64,000 nucleotides of DNA from an uncultured bacterium (GTDB taxonomy: Bacteria; Cyanobacteriota; Vampirovibrionia; Gastranaerophilales; Gastranaerophilaceae), in assembly GCA_950022695.1 (NCBI GenBank), contig CATLLN010000001.1, positions 388,539 through 452,538 of the forward strand, given 5' to 3'. Of the stretch, positions 7,870 to 16,447 are shown piece by piece. Each line of letters opens with the position of its first letter. Within the stretch, counting starts at the first letter, position 1. The translations under genes were made by a program, and so were the position numbers. Below the pieces are notes generated by a model that saw nothing but the letters and a program-made list of their open reading frames with translations, was not told the origin of the DNA and made no database searches.

Positions 7870-9978
7870 ATGTTTAAAAAAGGACTTGTTGTCTTTTGGA
7901 TTTTGCTTTGCTTATTTTTTAATAACGTTACAGTTATAGCTCAGGAAACGAAATATCCAGATTATGCTTATGAATTTTTAGGAGATGATAAATGGGAAAA
8001 TTTTAACCGTAAATTATTTAATTTTAATCTCGGTTTAAATAAATATGCAATACGCCCCATACATATTTTGTGGTCATCAATTATGCCTGAATATGGTATG
8101 GATAGGATTAAAGGTATAACAAATAATATCGAATATCCGATAAGACTTGTCAGCAGTCTCTTACAAAGAGATTTTGAAACTTCTAAAAATGAAACAATAA
8201 GATTTTTCACAAATACTGTTATAGGTTTTGGCGGAATGTTTGATCCTGCAAAACATTTGTTTAATATTGAGCAGTCTAATGAAAATATGGAGCAAGCTTT
8301 AGCCGGTTGTAAAATGAAACCTGGTCGATATTTTGTATTGCCGGTACTATCTTTTGTGAATTTTCGTGGGCTTTTGGGAAAAGTACTTGATACTGCTTTA
8401 AATCCCGGTTCTTATATAGCTACTCCTGTTCTTGCAATTGTAAAAGCAGGGCTCACTGTGAATAAAACTTCTTACATGCAGCCATTGATAAAAATGGTTG
8501 AATCAACTTATGCAGATCCTTATGAAATTGCCAAGAAAATTTTTGGTATAGAATCTTTTATTAAGTGCGGTAATTTGGACAGGGTAGATGTTATTTCGCA
8601 ATTAAATGTTCCGGTAAAAGAAGAAAAAATAGCACAAATCCCGGAAAAAACTGCACCTGAAGTTAAAAAAGCGGTTACTGTAAAACCGGAAAAAGATGAT
8701 ACATTTGTGAAAGTTGAAGTCTCATCTGAGATAATTACACCGGACTTGTTATATGGCGGTACAAATTTTGATGAAACAGTAATGAAGAATTACAGTGCAG
8801 AGGACTTTAAGTTAGGCGCAGATATCTTACTAAAAGGATATAACCCGCAAAATCCTGTAGTAGACTCTATGCGTACGGCTCTTTTCGCACTTCCCGGGGT
8901 AGACGAATCTATTTGGAATGAATTATCTGTCTGGAACAGATCATTTAGTAAAAGAATTAGAACGTCTTCTGTAAATATAGCAGAAGGCAAAGATGATTAT
9001 AAATTTAGATATATCTTGCAAAAAGATAAAAAAGAATCACCTGTTGCAATAATTTATCCTTCAATCGGCGAAGGTATAATGTCATCTCATTCGGTTTTGC
9101 TTGCTAAAATCTTTTATGATGAAGGATATTCTGTTGTAATTCAGGGAAGCCACTTTCAATGGGAATTTGTAAAAAGCATGCCTGACGGTTATAAGCCGGG
9201 ATTACCAAGTAATGATGCCGAAAAGCTGAGGATGGTGACAACAAAAATTCTTGAAAAATTGTCAGAAAAACATAACTGTGAATTTAAAGATAAAGTATTT
9301 ATCGGAACATCATTTGGAGCATTAACGGCATTGTTTTTAGCTGATAAAGAATATAAAAATAATACTTTAGGTAATTCAAAATTTATTTCTATTTGTCCGC
9401 CGGTTGAACTTATTTATGCAATGAAGCAAATAGATAAGAATTCCGAAGAATGGAATAAATCTCCCGTAGACTTGAAGCAAAGAGTTGCAATGACAGCTGC
9501 TAAGGTTATGAAACTTTATCAGGCAAAAGACGATATCAATGTTGAAATCAATAACCTTCCGTTTTCTGAGGAAGAAGGAAAACTTATTACTGGGTTTATT
9601 ATGCATCAAAAACTTTCTGATTTGATTTTTACGATTGAAAAAGCTTCAAAATCTGCGCAATGTGATATTTATCACGTAATCAATAATATGAGTTATCAGG
9701 ATTATGCAAAGAAATATCTTTTAACGGATTCTGAAGATTCCTGTGATGATTTGACATATGAATCAAGTTTACACTCAATATCTGCATTTTTGGAAAATAA
9801 TGATAATTATAAGATTTATCATTCCTTAAATGATTACCTGACAAATACGAATCAATTGAAACGTCTCAAAGGATATTCAAAAGATAAAATTGTACTGCTT
9901 GATAATGGTGCACATTTAGGATTCTTATACCGAAAAGAATTTCTTGATGATTTGAAAATCACTATTTCTTTAAAATAA
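7870..9978 (+). CDS. MlaA (VacJ)-alpha/beta hydrolase fusion protein
   Basis: The start is the second ATG (7870), with AGGA 5 nt upstream, giving 702 residues; an in-frame ATG at 7858 overlaps that site. A signal peptide (FKKGLVVFWILLCLFFNNV) is followed by an MlaA domain to about residue 225, with DKWENFNRKLFNFNLGLNKY, FFTNTVIGFGGMFD and an NPGSY segment. MlaA is the outer-membrane component that removes misplaced phospholipids. A Lys/Pro/Glu/Val-rich linker (about 255-300) leads to a C-terminal alpha/beta hydrolase domain with the nucleophile elbow GTSFG (Ser about 481) and a C-terminal GAHLGF whose His (about 682) fits the catalytic histidine. Ordinary MlaA proteins are about 250 residues. 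The substrate is unknown; a lipase role is inference. Confidence 0.82.
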   Translation: MFKKGLVVFWILLCLFFNNVTVIAQETKYPDYAYEFLGDDKWENFNRKLFNFNLGLNKYAIRPIHILWSSIMPEYGMDRIKGITNNIEYPIRLVSSLLQRDFETSKNETIRFFTNTVIGFGGMFDPAKHLFNIEQSNENMEQALAGCKMKPGRYFVLPVLSFVNFRGLLGKVLDTALNPGSYIATPVLAIVKAGLTVNKTSYMQPLIKMVESTYADPYEIAKKIFGIESFIKCGNLDRVDVISQLNVPVKEEKIAQIPEKTAPEVKKAVTVKPEKDDTFVKVEVSSEIITPDLLYGGTNFDETVMKNYSAEDFKLGADILLKGYNPQNPVVDSMRTALFALPGVDESIWNELSVWNRSFSKRIRTSSVNIAEGKDDYKFRYILQKDKKESPVAIIYPSIGEGIMSSHSVLLAKIFYDEGYSVVIQGSHFQWEFVKSMPDGYKPGLPSNDAEKLRMVTTKILEKLSEKHNCEFKDKVFIGTSFGALTALFLADKEYKNNTLGNSKFISICPPVELIYAMKQIDKNSEEWNKSPVDLKQRVAMTAAKVMKLYQAKDDINVEINNLPFSEEEGKLITGFIMHQKLSDLIFTIEKASKSAQCDIYHVINNMSYQDYAKKYLLTDSEDSCDDLTYESSLHSISAFLENNDNYKIYHSLNDYLTNTNQLKRLKGYSKDKIVLLDNGAHLGFLYRKEFLDDLKITISLK

Positions 9979-10002
9979 ATATGTTTTTGGTAAACTTTTC
10001 AT

Positions 10003-10707
10003 ATGTCAGAGAAATTTTCAAGAACTGAATTACTAATAGGACAAGATGCAATGATAAAACTTGCAAGTTGTCGTGTCGCGGTTTTTGGAGTTGGCGGAGT
10101 AGGCGGATATGTTGTTGAAGCCCTTGCAAGAAGTGGAATTGGTGAACTCGATTTAATTGACAATGATGTTGTTTCTGAGTCAAATATCAACAGGCAGATT
10201 ATAGCAACAACTAAAACTGTTGGAATGCCTAAAGTTGAAGTCGCTAAAAACAGAATTCTTGAAATTAATCCTGAGATAAAAGTTAATGTTTATCAAACAT
10301 TTTACACTCCTGAAACTGCCGGCATGTTTGATTTTTCTAAATATGATTATGTAGTTGATGCGATAGATACTGTTGTTGGTAAGCTTCAATTGATAGAGGA
10401 AGCTAAAAAATATAATGTATCGGTAATCTGTGCGATGGGAGCAGGAAATAAGCTTAATCCTGCGTTGTTTGGGGTCGCAGATATCTCACAAACTTCTGTT
10501 TGTCCTCTTGCAAGAGTTATGAGAACAGAACTTAAAAAGCGAAAGATTACGGATGTAAAAGTCGTTTACTCAAAAGAAATTCCGTTAAAAACAGGTGTAA
10601 GAGATGAAATTACAGGAAAATCGATTCCAGGAAGTATTGCTTTTGTGCCGCCTGTTGTGGGTTTGATTATTGCGGGTGAAGTTGTTAAGGATTTAATTAA
10701 GAAATAA
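10003..10707 (+). CDS. tcdA: tRNA t6A cyclase-like TcdA (ThiF/E1-like family)
   Basis: The 234-residue protein has the E1-like ATP-binding Rossmann motif GVGGVGG at 29-35, followed by ELDLIDNDVVSESNINRQ (the Asp plus Arg-Gln that bind the nucleotide) and DAIDTVVGKLQL. The downstream SVCPLARVMRTELKKR and VVYSKE segments are typical of TcdA/CsdL, which dehydrates t6A to cyclic t6A. General ThiF or MoeB proteins are the alternative, but the FSRTELLIGQDAMIKL opening and the length favour TcdA. The start is 24 bp after the MlaA-fusion stop. A hairpin terminator follows. Confidence 0.9.
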   Translation: MSEKFSRTELLIGQDAMIKLASCRVAVFGVGGVGGYVVEALARSGIGELDLIDNDVVSESNINRQIIATTKTVGMPKVEVAKNRILEINPEIKVNVYQTFYTPETAGMFDFSKYDYVVDAIDTVVGKLQLIEEAKKYNVSVICAMGAGNKLNPALFGVADISQTSVCPLARVMRTELKKRKITDVKVVYSKEIPLKTGVRDEITGKSIPGSIAFVPPVVGLIIAGEVVKDLIKK

Positions 10708-10710
10708 TTA

Positions 10711-10745
10711 AAAAAGAGGTTAGAACAAAAGTTCAACCTCTTTTT
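10711..10745 (+). terminator. Intrinsic terminator after tcdA
   Basis: AAAAAGAGGTT pairs with AACCTCTTTTT, with an inner 4-bp extension around an AAAA loop and one bulged A, followed by the T run. It lies 4 nt after the tcdA stop. Confidence 0.8.
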
Positions 10746-10764
10746 ATTTGGGCAGGGGTGGATT
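10739..10764. repeat. 26-bp direct repeat, displaced copy of the tRNA-Tyr 3' end
   Basis: This stretch is identical to 10961-10986. The second copy spans the terminator T run and the last 16 nt of the tRNA-Tyr gene (acceptor and T-arm). This copy is detached, 222 bp away, and has no tRNA body. Confidence 0.85.
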
Positions 10765-10938
10765 TGGTCTTGGATTATTCGGGCGTGCATAGTTCTTGTT
10801 TTCGCTGCAATTTACTTTCTGTAAATTTTCGCTCAATCGAACTTATTGCACTTACGGGCTGGGTTTGCTTCGCTCACACGGCGCCCTACCGAAAATCCGC
10901 CGAACCACTTTTGTTGTTCTTCTCACTACCAGCCAAAT
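10765..10938. other. Intergenic segment between the tRNA-Tyr tail repeats
   Basis: This 174-bp segment is enclosed by the 26-bp direct repeats. It contains TTTACTTTCTGTAAA and a locally GC-rich patch (GGCGCCCTACCG). No convincing gene is seen: reading frames here have no ribosome-binding site and run into the tRNA. Confidence 0.5.
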
Positions 10939-10940
10939 AA

Positions 10941-10960
10941 AAAAGACCTTACAAAGAAGG

Positions 10961-10967
<7 letters not shown>
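10941..10967 (-). terminator. Terminator of the tRNA cluster
   Basis: A 10-bp stem (10941-10950 with 10957-10966) with a 6-nt loop lies 4 nt beyond the 3' end of tRNA-Tyr on the minus strand. On that strand, T-rich sequence (TTATTTGG) follows the hairpin. Confidence 0.7.
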
Positions 10968-11053
<86 letters not shown>

Positions 11054-11113
11054 ATATTTAATTTTCAATTTGCCTTGCTTGGTCAGTTTTTGTCTGTTTC
11101 AGGCTTTAAAATT

Positions 11114-11185
<72 letters not shown>

Positions 11186-11291
11186 TTGAGCTTTTTATTA
11201 CTGAGAGTCATTGGCAAGTACTTTATTAAGTTTCAGCTTTCTTATCAAAGTCTGCCTATAAACTTGCGTGAGCTCATTTTGTCAGTAAAAA

Positions 11292-11364
11292 AGCCGGTAA
11301 TGGGACTCGAACCTACAACCTACGGTTTACAAAACCGTTGCTCTGCCAATTGAGCTATACCGGC
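11292..11364 (-). tRNA. tRNA-Thr (TGT)
   Basis: 73 nt; the acceptor arms GCCGGTA and TACCGGC pair perfectly, with discriminator T. The anticodon arm ACGGT-TTTGTAA-ACCGT gives anticodon TGT. The T-loop is GGTTCGAGTCC. It is the first tRNA of the minus-strand cluster. Confidence 0.95.
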
Positions 11365-11471
11365 GTGTGCTTGTGTAATTGATTATATGCAAAAAAAAAT
11401 TTAGTGTCAAGCATTTTTATTTGTTTTATAATAAAATCGTTAAAGTTATTGATTATAAAGGATTTTTGAAG

Positions 11472-11813
11472 ATGTTAAGAGCTATTATGCCTATATTTTT
11501 ACTACTTATTTCTAATATTTTTATGACATTTGCATGGTATGGGCATTTGAAATTTAGATCTTCGGCGCTTTGGCTTGTTGTACTTGTAAGCTGGGGAATT
11601 GCACTGTTTGAATATTGTTTTCAAGTTCCGGCAAATCGCATGGGTTATGGTGTTTATAATGCAGCTCAGTTAAAAACTATTCAAGAAGTTATTACACTTA
11701 TTGTTTTTAGTTTCTTTTCTGTATTTTATTTAAAGGAGCAGTTTAAGTGGAATTATCTGGTCGGATTTTGTTTTATTATTTTAGCTGTGTTTTTTATATT
11801 CAAAAAGTGGTAA
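11472..11813 (+). CDS. DUF486 small multidrug-resistance-like membrane protein
   Basis: I choose the ATG at 11472, which has AAGGA upstream and gives 113 residues, the usual length of DUF486. An upstream in-frame ATG at 11379 would overlap the tRNA promoter region and adds an unlikely Lys/Tyr-rich extension. Four hydrophobic helices are visible (MPIFLLLISNIFMTFAWYGH, ALWLVVLVSWGIALFEYCFQ, ITLIVFSFFSVFYL and YLVGFCFIILAVFFIF). The VPANRMGY segment between helices 2 and 3 is typical of the family. The transport substrate is unknown. Confidence 0.85.
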   Translation: MLRAIMPIFLLLISNIFMTFAWYGHLKFRSSALWLVVLVSWGIALFEYCFQVPANRMGYGVYNAAQLKTIQEVITLIVFSFFSVFYLKEQFKWNYLVGFCFIILAVFFIFKKW

Positions 11814-11820
11814 ATTTTTC

Positions 11821-12129
11821 TTATTTGCCAAATTTTAAATATTTATACAAAAGTAATACTGTTTTTTCACAATTTAATGAGTTTATAATTTCTTGTTTCA
11901 TTGTTTCAACTGGGATGTTGTCATGAAAGACAAAAAGTTCATATACATCGACATTTAGAGCTTTTGCAATAGATGAGAGATTTTCTGCAGTTGGGTAGTT
12001 ATTCCCGTTTTCAATTCTGCTGATATTTTTCGGATCGATTCCAACAAGCTCAGCAAGTCTTTCCTGTGTGATTTTTTTATCTTTTCTCAGCTGTTGAATT
12101 TTTTGTCCTAAGTCTCGTTTTAATGTCAT
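11821..12129 (-). CDS. XRE-family helix-turn-helix regulator
   Basis: The ATG at 12129 has GGAG 8 nt upstream and gives 102 residues; a TTG further out is less likely. Residues about 7-62 form a Cro/C1-type HTH: LGQKIQQLRKDKKITQERL, then ELVGIDPKNISRIENGNNYP with the recognition helix, then LSSIAKALNVDVYELF. The remaining 40 residues may dimerise. It is convergent with the DUF486 gene and divergent from the prepilin gene, whose strong promoter carries direct repeats that could be its operator. It may therefore control that promoter or its own (inference). Confidence 0.9.
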   Translation of the reverse strand: MTLKRDLGQKIQQLRKDKKITQERLAELVGIDPKNISRIENGNNYPTAENLSSIAKALNVDVYELFVFHDNIPVETMKQEIINSLNCEKTVLLLYKYLKFGK

Positions 12130-12219
12130 ATATAAAGCTCCTGTCAATTATTATGAATTATAAAATTGAGATTTTAACTATCTTATAAGTCTAATTTGCG
12201 TAAAAGGTGACTTTATATA

Positions 12220-12248
12220 TTGACAAAATTCTATCTATCGAATATAAT
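12220..12248 (+). promoter_or_regulatory. Consensus sigma-70-type promoter with direct repeats
   Basis: TTGACA (12220-12225) and TATAAT (12243-12248) are separated by exactly 17 bp. Direct repeats TCTATCTA lie in the spacer (12230-12237) and just past the expected start (12260-12267), a plausible operator layout for the neighbouring XRE protein. It should drive the prepilin gene with a leader of about 60-85 nt. Confidence 0.8.
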
Positions 12249-12313
12249 AAATGTATAAATCTATCTAATAAACAGAGATTTTGTTTTCTAATGTTTAATG
12301 GAAGTTATTTTTT

Positions 12314-13105
12314 ATGAAAAAAAGAAAGGATTACAAGAAGATGACAGAAAGATTCGGTTTTACGTCTAAAGCAGGTTTTACACTTGCTGAAGTTTTAATT
12401 ACTTTAGGTATTATTGGTGTAGTTGCAGCAATGACTATTCCTACATTGATTGCTAACACAAATGGTGCAAAATTCAGATCACAATTTAAGAAAACGTTAT
12501 CAACATTAAACCAGGCAGGTTTGATGGCACAAGCTCAATATGACTTTGATTATGCCGGTACATCAGCTGAGTGTGGAACAAATGCTGCGTCTGAACATCC
12601 TGAAGAAGTTATGACATTCTGTGCAATTTTAAATGGTACATTGACAGGTCAAACAATGCAAGGTACTGTTAATGATTTGAAACGTAATGCTAATGCTGAA
12701 GAAAAATCTTATGAAATTATTGCAGGCTATACCGGAGCTTTAGCTAGTAATACAACGCCTGCTGATTATATAGCTTATACATTAGCAGACGGTGCTATTG
12801 TGGCATTTAACCCTGCAGCTAAAGAATGTGAATTACCTATTGGTACTCAGATGACTGATACTCAGATTGCAGATGGTGGACCACTTGCAAATTGTTTAGG
12901 TTTTATTGATGTTAATGGTGTTACATTACCTAATAAAGAAGTATCTTGTACTAAAACAGAAAAAACATCACAAAAAGTTCAAGAACCTTGTGCGGTTAAG
13001 AATGATGCAAACCACATGACAGATGTATTCCCTATTGTATTCCATGACGCAACAGTAGAACCGGCATCAAACGCAGCTAAATATGTATTAACATCTGCTA
13101 AATAG
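12314..13105 (+). CDS. Prepilin-like protein with N-terminal methylation motif
   Basis: The 263-residue protein has a short basic leader followed by the prepilin peptidase site: cleavage between Gly21 and Phe22 (AG-FTLAEVLITLGIIGVVAAM), with Glu at +5 of the mature protein. The helix continues to about residue 50. The C-terminal domain contains several cysteines (SAECGT, MTFCAIL, KECELP, NCLGF, VSCTKT, EPCAVK), which probably form disulfides outside the cell. An alternative ATG at 12341 has AAAGGA in front and would give a shorter leader. PilD at 28030 is the likely processing enzyme. Whether it belongs to a type IV pilus or a type II secretion pseudopilus is not decided by sequence. Confidence 0.9.
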   Translation: MKKRKDYKKMTERFGFTSKAGFTLAEVLITLGIIGVVAAMTIPTLIANTNGAKFRSQFKKTLSTLNQAGLMAQAQYDFDYAGTSAECGTNAASEHPEEVMTFCAILNGTLTGQTMQGTVNDLKRNANAEEKSYEIIAGYTGALASNTTPADYIAYTLADGAIVAFNPAAKECELPIGTQMTDTQIADGGPLANCLGFIDVNGVTLPNKEVSCTKTEKTSQKVQEPCAVKNDANHMTDVFPIVFHDATVEPASNAAKYVLTSAK

Positions 13106-13155
13106 ACTTAACAAGTCAAAGTGACCGAATCACTTTGATACGCTTTACATTAAGT

Positions 13156-13187
13156 GGGGCGCGGAATTCACCTTCCGCGCCCCTTTT
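13156..13187 (+). terminator. GC-rich terminator after the prepilin gene
   Basis: An 11-bp GC-rich perfect stem (13156-13166 with 13173-13183) and 6-nt loop are followed by TTTT. A weaker hairpin (TCAAAGTGA with its complement) lies just upstream, near 13116-13137. Confidence 0.85.
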
Positions 13188-13197
13188 CCTTTAACAT

Positions 13198-13228
13198 AAA
13201 ATGCGGTAAGCTTTCACTTACCGCATTT
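13198..13228 (-). terminator. Terminator of rpsT
   Basis: A perfect hairpin with 12- to 13-bp arms (AAATGCGGTAAG and its complement) and a 6-nt loop lies just beyond the rpsT stop on the minus strand, followed by a T-rich tail. Confidence 0.75.
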
Positions 13229-13246
13229 CTATTTTGAAAATTTCAA

Positions 13247-13513
13247 TTAAGCATTAGCTCTTTTGATAGCAAGAACCAATCTTGATTTTTTTCTAGCTGC
13301 AGTATTTTTGTGTAAAATACCTTTAACAACAGCTTTATCACATAATTGGTAAACTTTAGAAACAGCTGCATTTAATGCTTCTTTATCTTCACTTGTTGCT
13401 AATTCTAATGCTTTCTTAACAGCAGTTTTGATTGAAGATTTGAATGCAACATTTCTTACTCTGTTTGCTTCAGCTACTAACACTCTTTTTTTAGCAGATT
13501 TAATATTTGCCAT
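13247..13513 (-). CDS. rpsT: 30S ribosomal protein S20
   Basis: The 88-residue basic protein starts MANIKSAKKRVLVAEANRVR and contains KGILHKNTAARKKSRLVLAI, both diagnostic of S20, which binds 16S rRNA helices. Length is normal. It stands alone on the minus strand between the two prepilin-like genes. Confidence 0.97.
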   Translation of the reverse strand: MANIKSAKKRVLVAEANRVRNVAFKSSIKTAVKKALELATSEDKEALNAAVSKVYQLCDKAVVKGILHKNTAARKKSRLVLAIKRANA

Positions 13514-13707
13514 AATTGAATTTACCTTTCCTTTACTTATTTGTGCAATTAATGACTTTGCACGTACTCGTTGAGGATGTGAGTACTTATATTAAAACCA
13601 AAAGTAAAAAATTTTGCAAGTATTTTATTTGCAATGTTAAGGAAGTTGATGTATGATTTGGAAAAGAAGTTTTAATAAGGAGAGAAAATAATGAAAGGGG
13701 TAAATAT

Positions 13708-14453
13708 ATGAAAAACACTACTAAATTTACAAAGCGGGGGGGGGTAACCCATTAAAGCTTTTTTTACAGGGGTTCACGCTTGCAGAAGTATTAATAACTC
13801 TTGGCATAATTGGTGTTGTTGCAGCTATTACGATTCCGGGTTTAATAAATTCATATAAGGCACATCAACTTCGTTCTCAATTTTTAAAATCATATTCGAT
13901 AATTACACAAGTTGCACAACACATGAAAAATGACGAAATTGATTATGATAATTTACGAGCAATGTACGGTGACAGTTACTATTGGTATGGTACATATAAG
14001 GTTTTTAAGCAATATGTTAAATACAGTATTGACTGTGGAATGTCCCCGACAGAAAAAACGTACAAATACTGTTCTAGAAAGTCGACAGATACAAGTAAAG
14101 AATATAAAACATTGTTCGGAAATTATAAACTCTCCCTTGATAGTATAAGCAGCGGTGAGCTTATTTTACCTGATGGTACAAATCTTTTATTTAACAGGAA
14201 TGTTACAGTTGCGGTAGATTTAAACGGTTTTGCTAATGCGCCTAACAGAGCAGGGTATGACTTATTTTTCTTCCGCTACGTTGACGGAAATTTTTTACCT
14301 GAAGGATTTGATGGAACATTGTTCAGTACTAAAATGCGTAATTACGCTTGCAACACATCAGGGGATTTTAACGCAAATAACGGAATGTCTTGTGCCCAAA
14401 AAGCTGCTACACAAAATGATTATTTTAAGCAAATAGTAAAAAAATCCAAATAA
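13708..14453 (+). pseudogene. Prepilin-like gene, out of frame at a G9 tract
   Basis: The ATG at 13708 (AAGGGG upstream) opens a leader MKNTTKFTKRGG that hits TAA at 13753 because of nine G at 13736-13744. With seven or ten G the frame would read on through NPLKLFLQ-GFTLAEVLITLGIIGVVAAI, a complete prepilin site with Glu at +5, to the stop at 14453. The rest of the frame is intact and looks like a typical minor pilin. A strong AAGGAG upstream also serves a 6-codon mini-ORF (13691) that overlaps the start. It could be phase-variable, a fresh pseudogene, or a homopolymer sequencing error. Confidence 0.8.
13736..13744 (+). repeat. G9 homopolymer in the prepilin leader
   Basis: Nine consecutive G in an otherwise AT-rich region, within the coding leader of the prepilin-like gene. 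The tract length decides the reading frame: 7 or 10 G would be in frame; 8 or 9 are not. Confidence 0.9.
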
Positions 14454-14548
14454 TAAGTTTATTTATTTTATTAAAATTATGCCGGCAGCGGCTGCGGTTA
14501 CAAATATTTGATGGAGAAATAAATGTTTAAGTTTTATTGCTGAAATAT

Positions 14549-14576
14549 TTGCATGTATTAATGTTTATAGTATTAT
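14549..14576 (+). promoter_or_regulatory. Candidate rpsB promoter
   Basis: TTGCAT (14549-14554) and TATTAT (14571-14576) are 16 bp apart, placing transcription start near 14583, just before the structured leader. The 95 bp upstream, after the prepilin stop, holds no gene. Confidence 0.45.
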
Positions 14577-14582
14577 ATTATC

Positions 14583-14703
14583 GGTTACACCAGTCCGATA
14601 GGTTCAACCCTAGTCGGGAATAGCGGATAAATAGCTTTATGTTGTTACCCCGATGGGACGGTATAGCCCGTAGTACAATACATTAAACAAAAGGAGAAAA
14701 CCG
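14583..14703 (+). ncRNA. Structured 5' leader of rpsB-tsf
   Basis: The ~120-nt leader contains a strong hairpin (CCGATAGG with CCTAGTCGG, one bulged G, 14595-14617) and a second small stem (ACGG with CCGT, about 14659-14671). UCGGG of the first hairpin can alternatively pair with CCCGA at 14649-14653, allowing a pseudoknot or a switch. Ribosomal protein S2 represses its own operon in other bacteria through an rpsB leader. Whether this is the same element cannot be decided by eye. AAGGAG precedes the rpsB ATG. Confidence 0.5.
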
Positions 14704-15462
14704 ATGCCAGTAGCATCTATGATTGAACTTTTAGAAGCAGGTGTACATTTTGGACACCAAACTCAAAGATGGAACCCAAAAATGAAACCGTATATTTACG
14801 GTGCAAGAAACGGTATTTACGTTATTGATTTAAGAAAAACTACCGATTTGTTAGATGAAGCATACAATCTTGTTAGAGATTACGCTGCAAAAGGAAGAAA
14901 TGTTCTTTTTGTAGGTACAAAAAAACAAGCTGCTGAAGTTGTAGCTGAAGAAGCTCTTCGTTCAGGCGCTTACTACATCAACAGAAGATGGTTAGGCGGT
15001 ATGTTAACTAACTTTGAAACTATCAGAGGCAGAGTTAACAAACTAAAAGAATTAGAAGAATTCATCAACAACGGTTATGTTGATAAGCTTCCTAAAAAAG
15101 AAGTTGCTCAATTAAACAGACAATTAGCTAAATTGTCAAAAACTTTAGGCGGTATCAAAGAAATGCGCGGTTTACCTGATTTAATCTTCATCGTAGACCA
15201 AGCTAAAGAAGAAATCGCTATCAAAGAAGCTAACAAATTAGGTATTCCTGTTATTTGTTTAGCTGATACAAATGCTAATCCGGATGGTATCAACCACATT
15301 ATCCCTGGTAATGATGATGCTATCAGATCAATTAAATTAATCACTTCTAAATTAGCTGATGCAGTTTTAGAAGGAAAACAATTAAGAGAAAACAAAGCAA
15401 ACGAAGCTAAGAAAATTGAAAAAATCTCAGCTGAAGATGCTGGTGTTTCTGTTGAAGCATAA
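14704..15462 (+). CDS. rpsB: 30S ribosomal protein S2
   Basis: The 252-residue protein shows the S2 hallmarks: [19 protein letters not shown]-like start ([19 protein letters not shown]), [35 protein letters not shown] and [25 protein letters not shown]. Length is normal. It is followed after 79 bp by tsf, the usual partner. Confidence 0.98.
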   Translation: MPVASMIELLEAGVHFGHQTQRWNPKMKPYIYGARNGIYVIDLRKTTDLLDEAYNLVRDYAAKGRNVLFVGTKKQAAEVVAEEALRSGAYYINRRWLGGMLTNFETIRGRVNKLKELEEFINNGYVDKLPKKEVAQLNRQLAKLSKTLGGIKEMRGLPDLIFIVDQAKEEIAIKEANKLGIPVICLADTNANPDGINHIIPGNDDAIRSIKLITSKLADAVLEGKQLRENKANEAKKIEKISAEDAGVSVEA

Positions 15463-15541
15463 CAAGTTAGTAAGTTAACAAGGTAAGTAAGTTAGAAGTA
15501 TATTTTTTAACTTACTTACTCTCTAAAAAGGAGAGATATAA

Positions 15542-16405
15542 ATGAATATTACAGCTCAAATGGTTAAAGAACTTCGTGATAAAACCGGTGCAGGTATGAT
15601 GGATGCCAAAAAAGCACTTGTTGAAGTTGACGGAGATATGGAAAAAGCAACTGAATTATTGCGCCAAAAAGGTATCGCTTCTGCTGAAAAGAAAATGGGC
15701 AGAATTGCAGCTGAAGGCAGAGTTGAATCTTTCGTTTCAGATAATTGCGGTGCTATGATTGAAGTTAACTGTGAAACAGACTTCGTTGCTAAAAACGATG
15801 AGTTCAAAACTTTAGTTTCAAATATGGCAAAACACGTTGCAGAATTAAATCCAGAAAACGTTGAAGCATTCTTAGCTTCTACTTGCCCTGATTGTGGTAA
15901 AGTAATCGAAGATGCTTTAAAAGAAAAAATCGCTTCTATCGGTGAAAAAATCACAGTAAGAAGATTCGTAAGATATGAAGGCGCTGTTGCTTCATATATT
16001 CACAACGGTAAAATCGGTGTATTATTAAACGCTGATAATAAAGATGAAGAATTGATGAACGACATTTGCTTACATATCGCATCTTGTGCTCCAAAATTCG
16101 TTTCAAGAGAAGAAATTCCTCAAGAAGTTATTGATGAAGAAACAAGAATCGAAATGGGTAAAGAAGATTTATTGAAAAAACCTGAAAATATCAGAGCAAA
16201 AATTGTTGAAGGTCGTGTAAATAAAATTATGGCTGAAAAATGTTTATTAGAACAACCATTCGTAAAAGACCCTAACATGACAATCGCACAATTGATTGAA
16301 GGTAAATTATCAATTAAATCATTTACAAGATACGAATTAGGTGAAGGTCTTGAAAAACGTCAAGATAACTTTGCTGAAGAAGTTATGGCTCAAATGAACG
16401 GCTAG
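15542..16405 (+). CDS. tsf: Elongation factor Ts
   Basis: EF-Ts recycles EF-Tu by exchanging GDP. The 287-residue protein contains VKELRDKTGAGMMDAKKAL, AEGRVESFV and MIEVNCETDFVAKNDEF, all family signatures. A Cys pair within STCPDCGKVIED at about 117-120 is an uncommon insertion in the core domain. GGAGAG lies upstream of the ATG. A strong terminator follows. Confidence 0.97.
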   Translation: MNITAQMVKELRDKTGAGMMDAKKALVEVDGDMEKATELLRQKGIASAEKKMGRIAAEGRVESFVSDNCGAMIEVNCETDFVAKNDEFKTLVSNMAKHVAELNPENVEAFLASTCPDCGKVIEDALKEKIASIGEKITVRRFVRYEGAVASYIHNGKIGVLLNADNKDEELMNDICLHIASCAPKFVSREEIPQEVIDEETRIEMGKEDLLKKPENIRAKIVEGRVNKIMAEKCLLEQPFVKDPNMTIAQLIEGKLSIKSFTRYELGEGLEKRQDNFAEEVMAQMNG

Positions 16406-16447
16406 GGGTAAATATTGCTGCCAAAAGCTATGAGCTAAAATAATCTT

